Under the pieces are notes generated by a model. That model saw only the letters and a program-made list of their open reading frames with translations, did not search any database and was not told where the DNA came from. Below are positions 28,675-36,321 of a stretch of DNA of 40,216 bases, piece by piece. This DNA is from a virus. The stretch lies in IMG/VR virus record IMGVR_UViG_3300025840_000078, positions 1 to 40,216 of that record. One strand, written 5' to 3'. The position numbers were made by a program, and so were the translations under genes. Each line of letters begins with the position of its first letter. The first letter of the stretch is position 1.

Positions 28675-29367
28675 TTACTCTCCGTGGCTTGTTCTTTGGT
28701 TTCCGAAAACATAATGGGATAGTTCAAAATAATCAGGAAACACGTATTGCATATGTATAGATTTAGTATTAATAATATAGTCAGCTTTATCCCAACCATA
28801 TTCTTTTACATTGTTAATGATTCGCTTAGCACCCTTAGGAGATATAGCATAAGCTGCACTGCCGGGGATCATGCCAGCACCCCTCCAAAGATTATCTGAG
28901 CGATATACTAGAAAGGGATTGACATATGTATGTATACCTTCCGTAAGGGTTGGCTTACTTATCGTATCGAATAGGCTTTGATGTAAACCACTTTGCATAT
29001 TTAAAACCAGCATCTCATCGAACTGTGTGTCACCCCAAGGCTTTTCCGCAAACACATCGTGCTCTAGGATTACAATCGGTTCATCTAGTTCTATACACTT
29101 ATTCCATAGGGTGTAGTGGTTTAAGAAATTAGAGTACTTACACTTATATGTGTAGTTGCTGCCATTCTTTCCGATCTGTCTATCGTACATATGGCTGGGA
29201 TTCATTACAGTTAAATTGTATTTCTTATCGAACTCTTTTACGTTCTTAGGTGTAATCCCTTCGAATAGTTCTGCATCGTAGCCGTGCTCAATACAAGAAT
29301 CATATGCCCAGCCTGCAGTCTTTTCAGAATTAGCATTACCTTTGATATGAATAATGTAAGCCTTCAT
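28675..29367 (-). CDS. Glycosyltransferase family 25-like
   Basis: A 230-residue protein: MKAYIIHIKGNANSEKTAGW, LFEGITPKNVKEFDKKY, KYSNFLNHYTLWNKCIEL, PIVILEHDVFAEKPWG, MIPGSAAYAISPKGAKRIIN. Third GT25-type copy of the operon; the SH of the family is NH here (FLNHYTLW). Coupled to a methyltransferase by ATGA. Confidence 0.8.
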   Translation of the reverse strand: MKAYIIHIKGNANSEKTAGWAYDSCIEHGYDAELFEGITPKNVKEFDKKYNLTVMNPSHMYDRQIGKNGSNYTYKCKYSNFLNHYTLWNKCIELDEPIVILEHDVFAEKPWGDTQFDEMLVLNMQSGLHQSLFDTISKPTLTEGIHTYVNPFLVYRSDNLWRGAGMIPGSAAYAISPKGAKRIINNVKEYGWDKADYIINTKSIHMQYVFPDYFELSHYVFGNQRTSHGE

Positions 29368-29855
29368 TTACAAGCTACTCCATAGAATGCGTTGTAAAGA
29401 TCGGCACCAGAAACTAATATATTATGATATCCTCGGTCCTCGAAATAATCATTAATGAATTCAGGTGTTAATATGTTTACATGCTTTCGATTACTCCATG
29501 GCCGCCAATATGTCTGTGAGTAGTGTGGCAGATATAAGAACATAACACCGCCCGGCTTAAGATGCTCGCCCCAGTAATTGAGTGCACCAACCCAGTCTGG
29601 AATGTGCTCAAGGCAATGCGATGAGAATATATAATTGTATTCCTCATCAGGTAGATTAAAAGCGTGCCACTCATCATCGATCTCTAGATCTATCATCTTA
29701 GCGCCAGGATAAGCCCACTCGGCTCTGTTACATCCAATGTCTAAACCTTTGCCGCTCAGTACTTCTTTTGCAAATGGCATGGCAAAACGGGCAGCATTAC
29801 CATTTGTCTGGAACTTAGGATATATCTTACCAGCGTGTTCTACTACTTCCATCAT
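29364..29855 (-). CDS. Class I SAM-dependent methyltransferase (type 11-like)
   Basis: A 163-residue protein: SGKGLDIGCNRAEWAYPGAK (motif I), MIDLEIDDEW, EYNYIFSSHCLEHIPDWVGA (post-motif with CLEH), LNYWGEHLKPGGVMFLYLPH. Typical Methyltransf_11/23. The short N-terminal part lacks a separate substrate domain. It probably methylates a glycan sugar or nucleotide sugar. Four-base overlaps on both sides. Confidence 0.8.
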   Translation of the reverse strand: MMEVVEHAGKIYPKFQTNGNAARFAMPFAKEVLSGKGLDIGCNRAEWAYPGAKMIDLEIDDEWHAFNLPDEEYNYIFSSHCLEHIPDWVGALNYWGEHLKPGGVMFLYLPHYSQTYWRPWSNRKHVNILTPEFINDYFEDRGYHNILVSGADLYNAFYGVACK

Positions 29856-30544
29856 ATCTTTAAAGCCTTTTTCTGATAGTCAGCGTATGGTGGGACATTC
29901 ACTTCATTCTCTTTTGCATATTGATAGTACTGTTCCTCAGTAGCCACTCTTACACCTTTGCCGGTCTGCTGATATACTGTTACACCTGGCTGTGTCTGGA
30001 GGTATCTCATATAGTGATACGCATCAGCAAAGTAATAGCTATTTTTTGATATAACTGTAGTTGGTATTTTTAGTGCTGCAGCTAACCAGGCAGTGCCCGA
30101 ATCTATAGTTATGTGCCGTTCAGATTTTTTCATTAACTTTAAAAGGCTGTCAATATCCTTGCAATCCAATATATCTTTGGGATTGGTTAGCTTTGATAAA
30201 TTTTCATTGACCTCTTCTGCAGTTAGTGCTCTGTCCGCAGCATTATCACTATTTGTTTTAAATTGAAAAGTAGAATGTTCTGCTTTGGATCGATTCGTGA
30301 TACTAATCAAAGGTGCTTTATCAATCCGCATTTGGTGTAATAGATCAGGCATTGTTTCAGTGATACGCCCATCGATCTGTACAAACTCTGGTACTTCTAC
30401 CTTTGCTATTTCTAGGATTTTTAATAGCGTTTTAAAGTCGCCGCGGTTATAATATACGGTCTTCACAGAGTAATGCTTAAAGTAACTGGCAAGGATAATG
30501 CTATCCCCCAGTGCATCAAATATTCTATACAAGCTTACATTCAT
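29852..30544 (-). CDS. GT9-like (heptosyltransferase-type) glycosyltransferase
   Basis: A 230-residue protein: SLYRIFDALGDSIILASYFK at the start resembles the GALGD motif of GT9 enzymes, and ERHITIDSGTAWLAAALKIP, then TTVISKNSYYF matches the DSGxxHLAAALxxP-T signature of heptosyltransferases. Most of the acceptor domain is short, so it is compact for GT9 (usually over 320). With ADP-heptose enzymes in the same operon, heptose transfer is an attractive but unproven role. Confidence 0.7.
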   Translation of the reverse strand: MNVSLYRIFDALGDSIILASYFKHYSVKTVYYNRGDFKTLLKILEIAKVEVPEFVQIDGRITETMPDLLHQMRIDKAPLISITNRSKAEHSTFQFKTNSDNAADRALTAEEVNENLSKLTNPKDILDCKDIDSLLKLMKKSERHITIDSGTAWLAAALKIPTTVISKNSYYFADAYHYMRYLQTQPGVTVYQQTGKGVRVATEEQYYQYAKENEVNVPPYADYQKKALKI

Positions 30545-31254
30545 GATGCAAATTCTTTCATTCTAGTTTTGGTCTTTGCGAGGAAGTGATTTATCTTACC
30601 ATCTGGTATTCCAAATGTCCACATGTAGTTCATACGATTCCATTGGTTGGATAGCTCCACTACGTGCATGTTATGTTTATTAATCATAAGGTTCAGATAA
30701 GGTTGTTCATTCATTCGAAGTGTATTTCTATATCTTTCGATCTCAGGCATTCCACCAAATAGCTCTCGGGCTTTCAGTCTGCCTTCTTTAGTCCATAGAA
30801 CCACACCACCATTTAAATATCTTTTTTCTGATGGGAATGTGGTGGACCTTTTAAATTGAATATTTCCATACGCTTCTAATTTACTTATAGCACTATTAAT
30901 GAAGCCCTGTGGGCTTCCTGGTCCACCATCTTGAATCATACCCATCTCTTTGATATTATGGTCGAATATATTATCAGTAGTATCTACAAGCGTATCTACA
31001 TCCAACATCAGTACCTTATCAAACTGATCGAAGTATGGATCAAGGAATACCCGACAAGCCTCTAGATTTTGGTTAGGGGCATTAATAGTTACCTCAGTAG
31101 ATAATTCATATTCAACACCGATTGCGGAAGCATACTTTTTAGCGGATTTAATACCTAGATTAGCCCAACGGGGAAATCCGTTGGCTTCTTCTTTGATAAT
31201 ATCTTTATTGTCGCCTGTAAAAGATAGATAGTATTGATAGATTAGATTAGCCAT
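30541..31254 (-). CDS. Glycosyltransferase with DxD motif (GT8-like)
   Basis: A 237-residue protein: LIYQYYLSFTGDNKDIIKEE, NLEACRVFLDPYFDQFDKVL, then VLMLDVDTLVDTTDNIFD with a DVD metal site, RYLNGGVVLWTKEGRLKARE, LFGGMPEIERY and GKINHFLAKTKTRM. Strong paralogy to the next gene. Start overlaps the upstream gene by eight bases; ATGA overlap downstream. Confidence 0.75.
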   Translation of the reverse strand: MANLIYQYYLSFTGDNKDIIKEEANGFPRWANLGIKSAKKYASAIGVEYELSTEVTINAPNQNLEACRVFLDPYFDQFDKVLMLDVDTLVDTTDNIFDHNIKEMGMIQDGGPGSPQGFINSAISKLEAYGNIQFKRSTTFPSEKRYLNGGVVLWTKEGRLKARELFGGMPEIERYRNTLRMNEQPYLNLMINKHNMHVVELSNQWNRMNYMWTFGIPDGKINHFLAKTKTRMKEFAS

Positions 31255-32011
31255 GGGTCTTCATCTTATCTTTCACTATATCATTAAAGTGTGTGATCTT
31301 ACCTCGATCACCGTCTACTGCCCACTGGAAGTTTAGTTTATTCCACTCTATGGGTAGCTCCGTAATATCAAATTTGTGGTGGAATAACATCATGTTTAGA
31401 TATGGCGTTTCCGTACGGCCAGTTTCTTTTCTAAAATGATCATGGCCTTTTCTTTCAAACAGTTCTCTGGCCTTTAGCCTTCCTTGCTTAGACCATAACT
31501 GTAATCCGCCATTATAGATTGCAAATGGTTCATCGGGGTATAGCTTAGACTTCTGCCACTGAAAGTTCTTATCTAAGTGTTCGCGGGCGTACGCGACGAC
31601 ACCTTGTTGGGGATGATGGAAATATCTATTCCAGAAAGCATCATCGAATCTTGCACCAGGAACTGGCGGGCGATTCTTAACGCCTTTCTCATGAACCATA
31701 GCAATGTCACCAACCGGTATATCAAATATGTTTTCTTTGGTGTTAATAATCATATCAACATCAAGCACTAATACATTGTCATACTCGTCAAACTTCTTAT
31801 TAAATATCACACGAAGAGATTCGAATACATTTAATTCTGAGAACATAAACTTCTGATCAGAAAACATGTACTCTGCACCAATAACCTCGGCATATTTTTC
31901 TGCCGAGGTTTTGCCAATATTGACCCAGGATGGAAGACCTATTCCTGATTCATTTAAATGGGTTTGGTGGTCGTTATAAGGTATAAAATATTGAAATATA
32001 AGATTTCTCAT
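31247..32011 (-). CDS. Glycosyltransferase with DxD motif (GT8-like)
   Basis: A 254-residue paralogue of the downstream gene: LIFQYFIPYNDHQTHLNESG, EYDNVLVLDVDMIINTKENI (DVD), FAIYNGGLQLWSKQGRLKAR, NKLNFQWAVDGDRGKITHFN. The shared order YQYY/FQYF, DVD, YLNGG/YNGG, GRLKARELF and IxHF shows a tandem duplication followed by divergence. It starts one base after the HAD gene stop. Confidence 0.75.
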   Translation of the reverse strand: MRNLIFQYFIPYNDHQTHLNESGIGLPSWVNIGKTSAEKYAEVIGAEYMFSDQKFMFSELNVFESLRVIFNKKFDEYDNVLVLDVDMIINTKENIFDIPVGDIAMVHEKGVKNRPPVPGARFDDAFWNRYFHHPQQGVVAYAREHLDKNFQWQKSKLYPDEPFAIYNGGLQLWSKQGRLKARELFERKGHDHFRKETGRTETPYLNMMLFHHKFDITELPIEWNKLNFQWAVDGDRGKITHFNDIVKDKMKTHG

Positions 32012-32012
32012 G

Positions 32013-32597
32013 TTAGTCCAATGTTAATGTATGATAGATCTCTTCCCAATTCTTATAGACCGGAAGTTTGGTATAATGCATATTATGACCATGTTCCATA
32101 ATAATAGAGTTAAGACCAAGACGATCACCAAGTTCAGCATTCTCGATCTTATCTTCGACCCATAATAAACCACTGTCACGATATGGTTCAAGAACCTCAT
32201 CCTTATCTGCACCAGTATCAGCAAAGATAAAACGTTCAAAAGCAGTAGGACCGAAGAGCTTCCGAGTGTTATCAATCCGAAGCTGTTGAGCAGCAGGATC
32301 TAATGATAGGGAAGTGATCATATGAAAAACGTATCCGTGCTTCCGATGGAGAAGATCAATGTAGTACATAGCATCCCGAAGCGGAGGAAGAAATCCAATA
32401 GCAGCAGATTCATTAAAGGTTCTAACGACTAATTTTTTAGTTTGATTGTCCAACCCATAACGGTCACCCATGTCGTATGCATCAGGATCTGCTAAGGTTT
32501 CATACCCTTTAGTTTTCATCCAAACGTTAAAAGCATACTCCCAATTCATAAGTACGCCATCGCAGTCAGTTAGTATTACGTTATTCATATATTTCAT
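32013..32597 (-). CDS. HAD-superfamily phosphatase at the head of the glycan operon
   Basis: A 194-residue protein: VILTDCDGVLMNWEYAFNVW (motif I, Asp-Cys-Asp-Gly), VFHMITSLSLDP (motif II, Thr-Ser), then LLWVEDKIENAELGDRLGLN (motif IV). Similar HAD hydrolases occur in cyanophages. HldE-type pathways need a HAD enzyme (GmhB) between kinase and nucleotidyltransferase, and this gene could fill that step. Its motif I (DCDGVL) is however more like general phage HADs than GmhB. Behind the strong promoter at 32621-32649; AAGGAG before the ATG. Confidence 0.75.
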   Translation of the reverse strand: MKYMNNVILTDCDGVLMNWEYAFNVWMKTKGYETLADPDAYDMGDRYGLDNQTKKLVVRTFNESAAIGFLPPLRDAMYYIDLLHRKHGYVFHMITSLSLDPAAQQLRIDNTRKLFGPTAFERFIFADTGADKDEVLEPYRDSGLLWVEDKIENAELGDRLGLNSIIMEHGHNMHYTKLPVYKNWEEIYHTLTLD

Positions 32598-32620
32598 ATT
32601 GTATATCTCCTTATACTACT

Positions 32621-32649
32621 AATATAAGGGTTCTAACTTCATTTGTAAA
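32621..32649 (-). promoter_or_regulatory. G-tract promoter of the glycan operon
   Basis: The minus strand has GGGGGG, TTTACA (32649-32644), 17 bases, TATATT (32626-32621). It shares the AACCCTTATATTAGTAGTAT block with the promoter at 17039-17067. It is the only promoter I see for the 8.5-kb, 13-gene unit. Confidence 0.85.
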
Positions 32650-32655
32650 CCCCCC

Positions 32656-32874
32656 TTAGGAGATTTTTTTCCAATAATTTGATATTTTTTCTGCTGCTGC
32701 AAGAGCCTCTGGGTACCTTTTCCTGAACCGATTGTTAGTACAACCATGCTTTAAAAAGTACTTTATACTTTCAATATCACTCTCATAGTTAGGAAGGTTA
32801 AATGATTGTCTGTAAGAAACAGCTTCCTCGAACCGGCTTCTTTGGTTCAGGATTTCAAAAAACTGGCTATCCAT
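32656..32874 (-). CDS. Hypothetical protein, 72 residues
   Basis: Start at ATG 32874 (MDSQFFEILNQRSRFEEAVS); a frame to 32931 would run inside the upstream gene and adds a Met-rich tail. Helical and basic end (HGCTNNRFRKRYPEALAAAE). No domain recognised. It overlaps the stop of the preceding gene by eight bases. The glycan-operon promoter follows directly. Confidence 0.6.
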   Translation of the reverse strand: MDSQFFEILNQRSRFEEAVSYRQSFNLPNYESDIESIKYFLKHGCTNNRFRKRYPEALAAAEKISNYWKKIS

Positions 32875-33052
32875 TGAGCTGTTGTTCTTCGTATCCCTCA
32901 TAGTCATATTCATCATCATACATAACCTCATTCAACATTTGTTTGGTATCACCACCTAATACTTCACGGATCCGAAGATCCTTGTCTAGGTGTTCGTACT
33001 TGTGCTTTCCGCGTTTCTTATTGCGGGGATCAAATCTAGAATATTTTGCCAT
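32867..33052 (-). CDS. Conserved small protein next to phoH
   Basis: A 61-residue protein with a basic first half (MAKYSRFDPRNKKRGKHKYE) and an acidic end (NEVMYDDEYDYEGYEEQQLN). A small gene of this type often follows phoH in marine T4-like phages. GAGGAGAAA before the ATG. Function unknown. Confidence 0.7.
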   Translation of the reverse strand: MAKYSRFDPRNKKRGKHKYEHLDKDLRIREVLGGDTKQMLNEVMYDDEYDYEGYEEQQLNG

Positions 33053-33061
33053 TTTCTCCTC

Positions 33062-33757
33062 TTAATATCCTAACATTTCTTTCGTCATAATATAATCCCG
33101 GACGAAGTCAGATCTTACAATATCTTCCCACCCGAAATTAATTATTGTAAAGTTCTTTAGTTGCTCTACAATCTGTAAGAACTTAACAATTCCTTGTTTG
33201 TCGTCATCATATTTAAAATCACTTTGTTTATAATCACCACAAAATATAACTTTACTATTTCTACCAACTCGTGTTATTACTGAATCAAGTTCATGAAAAT
33301 TTAAATTCTGCATCTCATCAACTACTATAATGGAATTATCAAATGTAGCACCTCTGATAAATGAGGTTGACTCGAACCGGATTTGCCCTGCTGTAACCAT
33401 TTTTTGGTATGAGCTTTTATCCCCAAATAGCTCTGTACATATAGATTTATAAGGTGATGTGAACGCTTCTTCTTTCGCTTCTTTGTCGCCTGGTAAGAAT
33501 CCCATTTCTCTAGTAGGTACCATAGATCTAACTATAATAAGTCTATCCCATTCGGTATCTCTTTCTAGAACATCTTCAAGCGCTAAATAAAGCGCCATAA
33601 AAGTTTTACCAGTTCCAGCCGTGCCAGTTAAAACTAAGTTATCTCCTTCATCCCAAGCTTGATATGATTTTTCCTGATTTAAGGTTAATGGGTCAAATTG
33701 GAGAAGATCATCCAGCTTAACCGTCATACTATTATTCTGACTTTTAGTTCTTTTCAT
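33062..33757 (-). CDS. phoH: PhoH-like P-loop ATPase
   Basis: A 231-residue PhoH core: NLVLTGTAGTGKTFMALYLA (Walker A GTAGTGKT near 45), RLIIVRSMVPTREMGFLPGD (the PhoH RP-x-x-G-LPG motif), and NSIIVVDEMQNLNFHEL (Walker B), then SKVIFCGDYKQSDF. PhoH is frequent in marine phages and is an ATPase whose phage role is unsettled (RNA or phosphate-stress functions have been proposed). The start overlaps the stop of the upstream gene by one base. Confidence 0.93.
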   Translation of the reverse strand: MKRTKSQNNSMTVKLDDLLQFDPLTLNQEKSYQAWDEGDNLVLTGTAGTGKTFMALYLALEDVLERDTEWDRLIIVRSMVPTREMGFLPGDKEAKEEAFTSPYKSICTELFGDKSSYQKMVTAGQIRFESTSFIRGATFDNSIIVVDEMQNLNFHELDSVITRVGRNSKVIFCGDYKQSDFKYDDDKQGIVKFLQIVEQLKNFTIINFGWEDIVRSDFVRDYIMTKEMLGY

Positions 33758-33984
33758 TAGTTATTAATCGTACTACCAGGGTGGTCTTTTTTTACTTTAC
33801 TTAAAAAGTTATTCCATTCTCCACCTGCTTTGCGAAGTGTGCTGGTGGTAGAGGACACAAATTTAGCAGTTGAAAGTTTTTGTTTATACTTACCAGCTGC
33901 CAGTAGCTCTTCCCGTTCGGATAGCGAAAGAACCATTTCTTCTTCTTGGTTAGTTTCTAGATTAATCATTGTATATGATGGCAT
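33757..33984 (-). CDS. Hypothetical protein, 75 residues
   Basis: Sequence MPSYTMINLETNQEEEMVLS, then LSEREELLAAGKYKQKLSTA, then GGEWNNFLSKVKKDHPGSTI. Proteins of this type resemble the C-terminal half of small phage zinc-ribbon regulators (MPSYTM-x-N-xET form), but the Cys residues are absent here. Coupled to phoH by TAATG. A hairpin lies just upstream. Confidence 0.65.
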   Translation of the reverse strand: MPSYTMINLETNQEEEMVLSLSEREELLAAGKYKQKLSTAKFVSSTTSTLRKAGGEWNNFLSKVKKDHPGSTINN

Positions 33985-33994
33985 GTTTGTAAGA

Positions 33995-34012
33995 GGCTAG
34001 CTTGCGCTAGCC
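33995..34012 (-). terminator. Strong hairpin between small genes (terminator or processing site)
   Basis: GGCTAGC (33995-34001) pairs perfectly with GCTAGCC (34006-34012) across TTGC. Outer AGAGG/CCTCT can extend the stem with a bulge. On the minus strand it lies eight bases after the 50-residue gene and ten before the next ATG, with few T after it, so partial termination or RNA processing is more likely than a full stop. Confidence 0.6.
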
Positions 34013-34019
34013 CCTCTCC

Positions 34020-34172
34020 CTAGCTTGAAGTTACCAATTTAGATTTTAAAAAATCTCGTTTACGTTTCAACTTTGATAATAGATCTAAATCCCCTCTTGT
34101 CTTAATCTTATCTATATAATTATTAAGTTCAGTTAGGTCTTTAGTCAATCTGTCAAGTTGTACTTTACTCAT
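34020..34172 (-). CDS. Small coiled-coil protein, 50 residues
   Basis: ATG 34172 with AAGGAG seven bases upstream, ending TAG 34020. Sequence MSKVQLDRLTKDLTELNNYI, then DKIKTRGDLDLLSKLKRKRD, then FLKSKLVTSS: heptads of Leu/Ile and many Lys, so an alpha-helical coiled coil. It fits exactly between the flanking genes. Function unknown. Confidence 0.7.
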   Translation of the reverse strand: MSKVQLDRLTKDLTELNNYIDKIKTRGDLDLLSKLKRKRDFLKSKLVTSS

Positions 34173-34188
34173 AAGTTCTCCTTATTTG

Positions 34189-34623
34189 TTAACGTAAAAT
34201 TAAATCGGGAAATGCCTCCTGTACTAGTTTTTTTGTGACACCTTTAATGGGAAGCTTCTTGTTGATCATACCCGCAAGGAGCTCTGCATCTCGAGGGTGC
34301 ACGGTCTCGAGAATGTCTAAAAACATTTTCTCTCTTTTAATTCTATTCATCTTTTCACCTGGTCCGCCTTTAATAAAATATGCCAATTTTTTATTATGCT
34401 GTGACCAGTTAGATGGATGAGAGCTTGGGTCCGCAGGCTCATACGGAACTGTACCTTTGGGTAAGATCCATTGGACCACATCATCGAAAGTACCGCGGAG
34501 GAGATCTTTCAATGCCCAGTTATTATTCTGTGCCTGTAGGAGTTTAATCTTATCAGCCTTTGTTTTGGCTTCTGATACTTTTTCTAATATTTCAAAAGTA
34601 TAATGTGTTGTTTTGTTGACCAT
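34189..34623 (-). CDS. Conserved phage protein (DUF6433-like)
   Basis: A 144-residue protein: FEILEKVSEAKTKADKIKLL, QNNNWALKDLLRGTFDDVVQ, WILPKGTVPYEPADP, then FLDILETVHPRDAELLAGMI and PIKGVTKKLVQEAFPDLI. This arrangement is well conserved beside RNase H in marine T4-like phages and, as I recall, listed as DUF6433. Function unknown; linkage to RNase H suggests replication. Coupled to RNase H by a one-base overlap. Confidence 0.75.
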   Translation of the reverse strand: MVNKTTHYTFEILEKVSEAKTKADKIKLLQAQNNNWALKDLLRGTFDDVVQWILPKGTVPYEPADPSSHPSNWSQHNKKLAYFIKGGPGEKMNRIKREKMFLDILETVHPRDAELLAGMINKKLPIKGVTKKLVQEAFPDLILR

Positions 34624-35477
34624 TAAATAAATTCCTGAATTACATCAATCAAGTTTCTGCAGTTTTTCGCGATCAGATATGGGAAAACCTTACCTTTGTT
34701 TTCATAGGGATCCTGGGTTTCAAAACTATTTATAATAGCTTTACGCACATCTTCAGGTGTTGACGGATTAATTAAGTCAATCATCATTTTGTTACGTTGG
34801 TAGTTACGATACACCGCTTCACCTAAAGCTTTAGGATCTTCTAGTAGTGATTCTTTCTTTTTCTTGGATAGAATGTTTTGACGCTTACCCTCTACTAGGA
34901 ATGTATCGTCATCGGAAAGAACATTTGGTACACCATCACCAGTGTCACCAGTTAGAATATGCTCTGCTAGATATGTCCTTGGGTGTTCCTCCTTTACGAG
35001 CTTTTTAAGCATAGGAGAATACTGTGAAACGTTATCGAATATTTGTAGCTGTCTAAAATCTTTGTCTGCGGATACAATCATTACCTCTTCATAGTTGCCA
35101 AACTTTTGTGTGTGGTGTACTATTTCAGCAATGGCATCATCTGCTTCGCATCCCCATTCGTGTATAACTTTATATGGAAATTCGTCTTTTAGTTCTTGGA
35201 GAACCATATTAATAATACGGAAGGCTTCATCCCAATCGATCTTAGATTCATCACGGCTTGTTTTACGTTTACCTTTGTATTGTGGATAAACATCTTTACG
35301 CCAGTTGCCACCAGCATCTGCTACGATTACTACTTCGCCATATTGCTCTTTGAATTTTTTCCGATACATACGGATGGAGTTAAGGATCATGTGACGGATA
35401 AGGTTTTCGTCTCCATGATGTGCGTGTCCCATAGCAACTGGTGCGATGCTGATCCCACTATAGTCAATTAAAATCAT
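34623..35477 (-). CDS. rnh: RNase H / 5'-3' exonuclease (T4 Rnh-like)
   Basis: A 284-residue protein; T4 RNase H is 305. FEN-type motifs are ILIDYSGISIAPV, EVVIVADAGGNWRKDVYPQY, HEWGCEADDAIAEIVHHT (first metal cluster), VMIVSADKDFRQLQIF (second) and LTGDTGDGVPNVLSDDDTF (the H2TH region GD-x-GD-x-x-PN). It removes RNA primers of Okazaki fragments and flaps, with gp32 as partner. G-tract promoter directly upstream. The C-terminal gp32-interacting end is present but not assigned. Confidence 0.93.
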   Translation of the reverse strand: MILIDYSGISIAPVAMGHAHHGDENLIRHMILNSIRMYRKKFKEQYGEVVIVADAGGNWRKDVYPQYKGKRKTSRDESKIDWDEAFRIINMVLQELKDEFPYKVIHEWGCEADDAIAEIVHHTQKFGNYEEVMIVSADKDFRQLQIFDNVSQYSPMLKKLVKEEHPRTYLAEHILTGDTGDGVPNVLSDDDTFLVEGKRQNILSKKKKESLLEDPKALGEAVYRNYQRNKMMIDLINPSTPEDVRKAIINSFETQDPYENKGKVFPYLIAKNCRNLIDVIQEFI

Positions 35478-35509
35478 TGGTCTTCCATTTTTTAATCATG
35501 TTATATAGT

Positions 35510-35538
35510 ATACTAAACTATTTAGCAGGGTTTGTAAA
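35510..35538 (-). promoter_or_regulatory. G-tract promoter of the RNase H unit
   Basis: The minus strand has GGGGG, TTTACA (35538-35533), 17 bases, TAGTAT (35515-35510). It lies five bases after the stop of the upstream gene and drives rnh, the DUF6433-like gene and probably phoH. Confidence 0.8.
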
Positions 35539-35543
35539 CCCCC

Positions 35544-35792
35544 TTAATCGTAATGCCCCCCGAGAACAGCTACATGTTTAATATCAGCTCGTAGCATTTC
35601 AGCTTCTCTTTTTTTCCATGCTGCTTCAAATCCTACTTCATGGTAAACATTTTCATGATTACCCCATAATCTTTTTATATATGAATGATAGGCTGCTTCG
35701 ACATCTTTGTCAGACCAGGATTTATCAATAAGTTTTCCTTTGATAATCCAATTAAATCTGTTGGCTTCTTTTCGTATAAACGGTGAACACAT
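35544..35792 (-). CDS. Hypothetical protein, 82 residues
   Basis: Start placed at ATG 35792, with AAGGA nine bases upstream; ATG 35816 lies inside the inverted repeat and is less likely. Sequence MCSPFIRKEANRFNWIIKGK, then DVEAAYHSYIKRLWGNHENV, then HVAVLGGHYD: helical and aromatic. No domain recognised. The region upstream holds a 67-base structured repeat. Confidence 0.6.
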   Translation of the reverse strand: MCSPFIRKEANRFNWIIKGKLIDKSWSDKDVEAAYHSYIKRLWGNHENVYHEVGFEAAWKKREAEMLRADIKHVAVLGGHYD

Positions 35793-35803
35793 AAAAAGAT
35801 TCC

Positions 35804-35870
35804 TTATAGATAGCATAACAATGCATATTACACATCTAATGTGGGATTTGCATTGTTATCCTATCTATAA
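35804..35870. repeat. Near-perfect 22-bp inverted repeat with nested palindrome
   Basis: Arms 35804-35825 and 35849-35870 are complementary at 21 of 22 positions (mismatch 35814/35860). The 23-base loop contains CACAT-CTA-ATGTG at 35831-35843, a second perfect 5-bp stem. It lies in the 88-base gap between the GIY-YIG gene and a small gene. No T-run follows either side closely, so a simple terminator is not the obvious reading. Origin, operator for a dimeric regulator, or RNase III-type processing hairpin are options. Confidence 0.85.
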
Positions 35871-35904
35871 TGATTATCGAAAATGGTAACGCATGACAAA
35901 AAAA

Positions 35905-36321
35905 TTATTTTAGACTTTGTATATGTGCTCTATGAATTCTACAATTAATAATACCATTATAGTATTCATCATCCAATAATACATTTCGATCGAACTGCTC
36001 CTTTGCTTCTAGGTAGCCCATTTCGCCCTTGGACTTACAGAAATATAGTATCTCTCTGTAAAAGTTTTCTTCACCATGCTCAACAAGTAGCTGCTTCACA
36101 AGTTCACTGGACCCATAGTACTTACGCCAATCGGATTCAACAATCTTTCTTCTTTTTTGTTTTTTGCCTTTCAGAGGAGGAAGGGTTTTACGTGACCAAA
36201 ATAATTTTTTACCAACGTATTTTTTGTTAGTAGATTGGTCAGTAATAATATAGACAAATCCCTTCCACTCTTTTAGGTCTTCTTCTGTAGGATTATATTC
36301 TTTCCCTTGATAATGCCACAT
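35905..36321 (-). CDS. GIY-YIG-type endonuclease-like protein
   Basis: A 138-residue protein: WKGFVYIITDQSTNKKYVGK gives GIY-YIG (as VYI and YVG), then KLFWSRKTLP, SDWRKYYGSSELVKQLLVEH, REILYFCKSKGEMGYLEAKE with the family's Arg and catalytic Glu region. This is the Seg-like GIY-YIG family common in T4-like phages, usually labelled homing endonuclease. No DNA-binding domain is seen, so mobility is uncertain. Coupled to the zinc-ribbon gene by TAATG. Confidence 0.8.
   Translation of the reverse strand: MWHYQGKEYNPTEEDLKEWKGFVYIITDQSTNKKYVGKKLFWSRKTLPPLKGKKQKRRKIVESDWRKYYGSSELVKQLLVEHGEENFYREILYFCKSKGEMGYLEAKEQFDRNVLLDDEYYNGIINCRIHRAHIQSLK

Noticed and set aside
34727-34734. Exact TATAAATA on the minus strand
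   Set aside because: It lies inside the rnh coding sequence, about 100 bases before the next gene, without an intergenic context; chance in AT-rich sequence is likely.
35905-36321. GIY-YIG gene as a proven mobile intron or homing element
   Set aside because: Flanking genes are intact, no intron boundaries are seen, and the protein lacks a visible DNA-binding domain; it is kept only as GIY-YIG-like.
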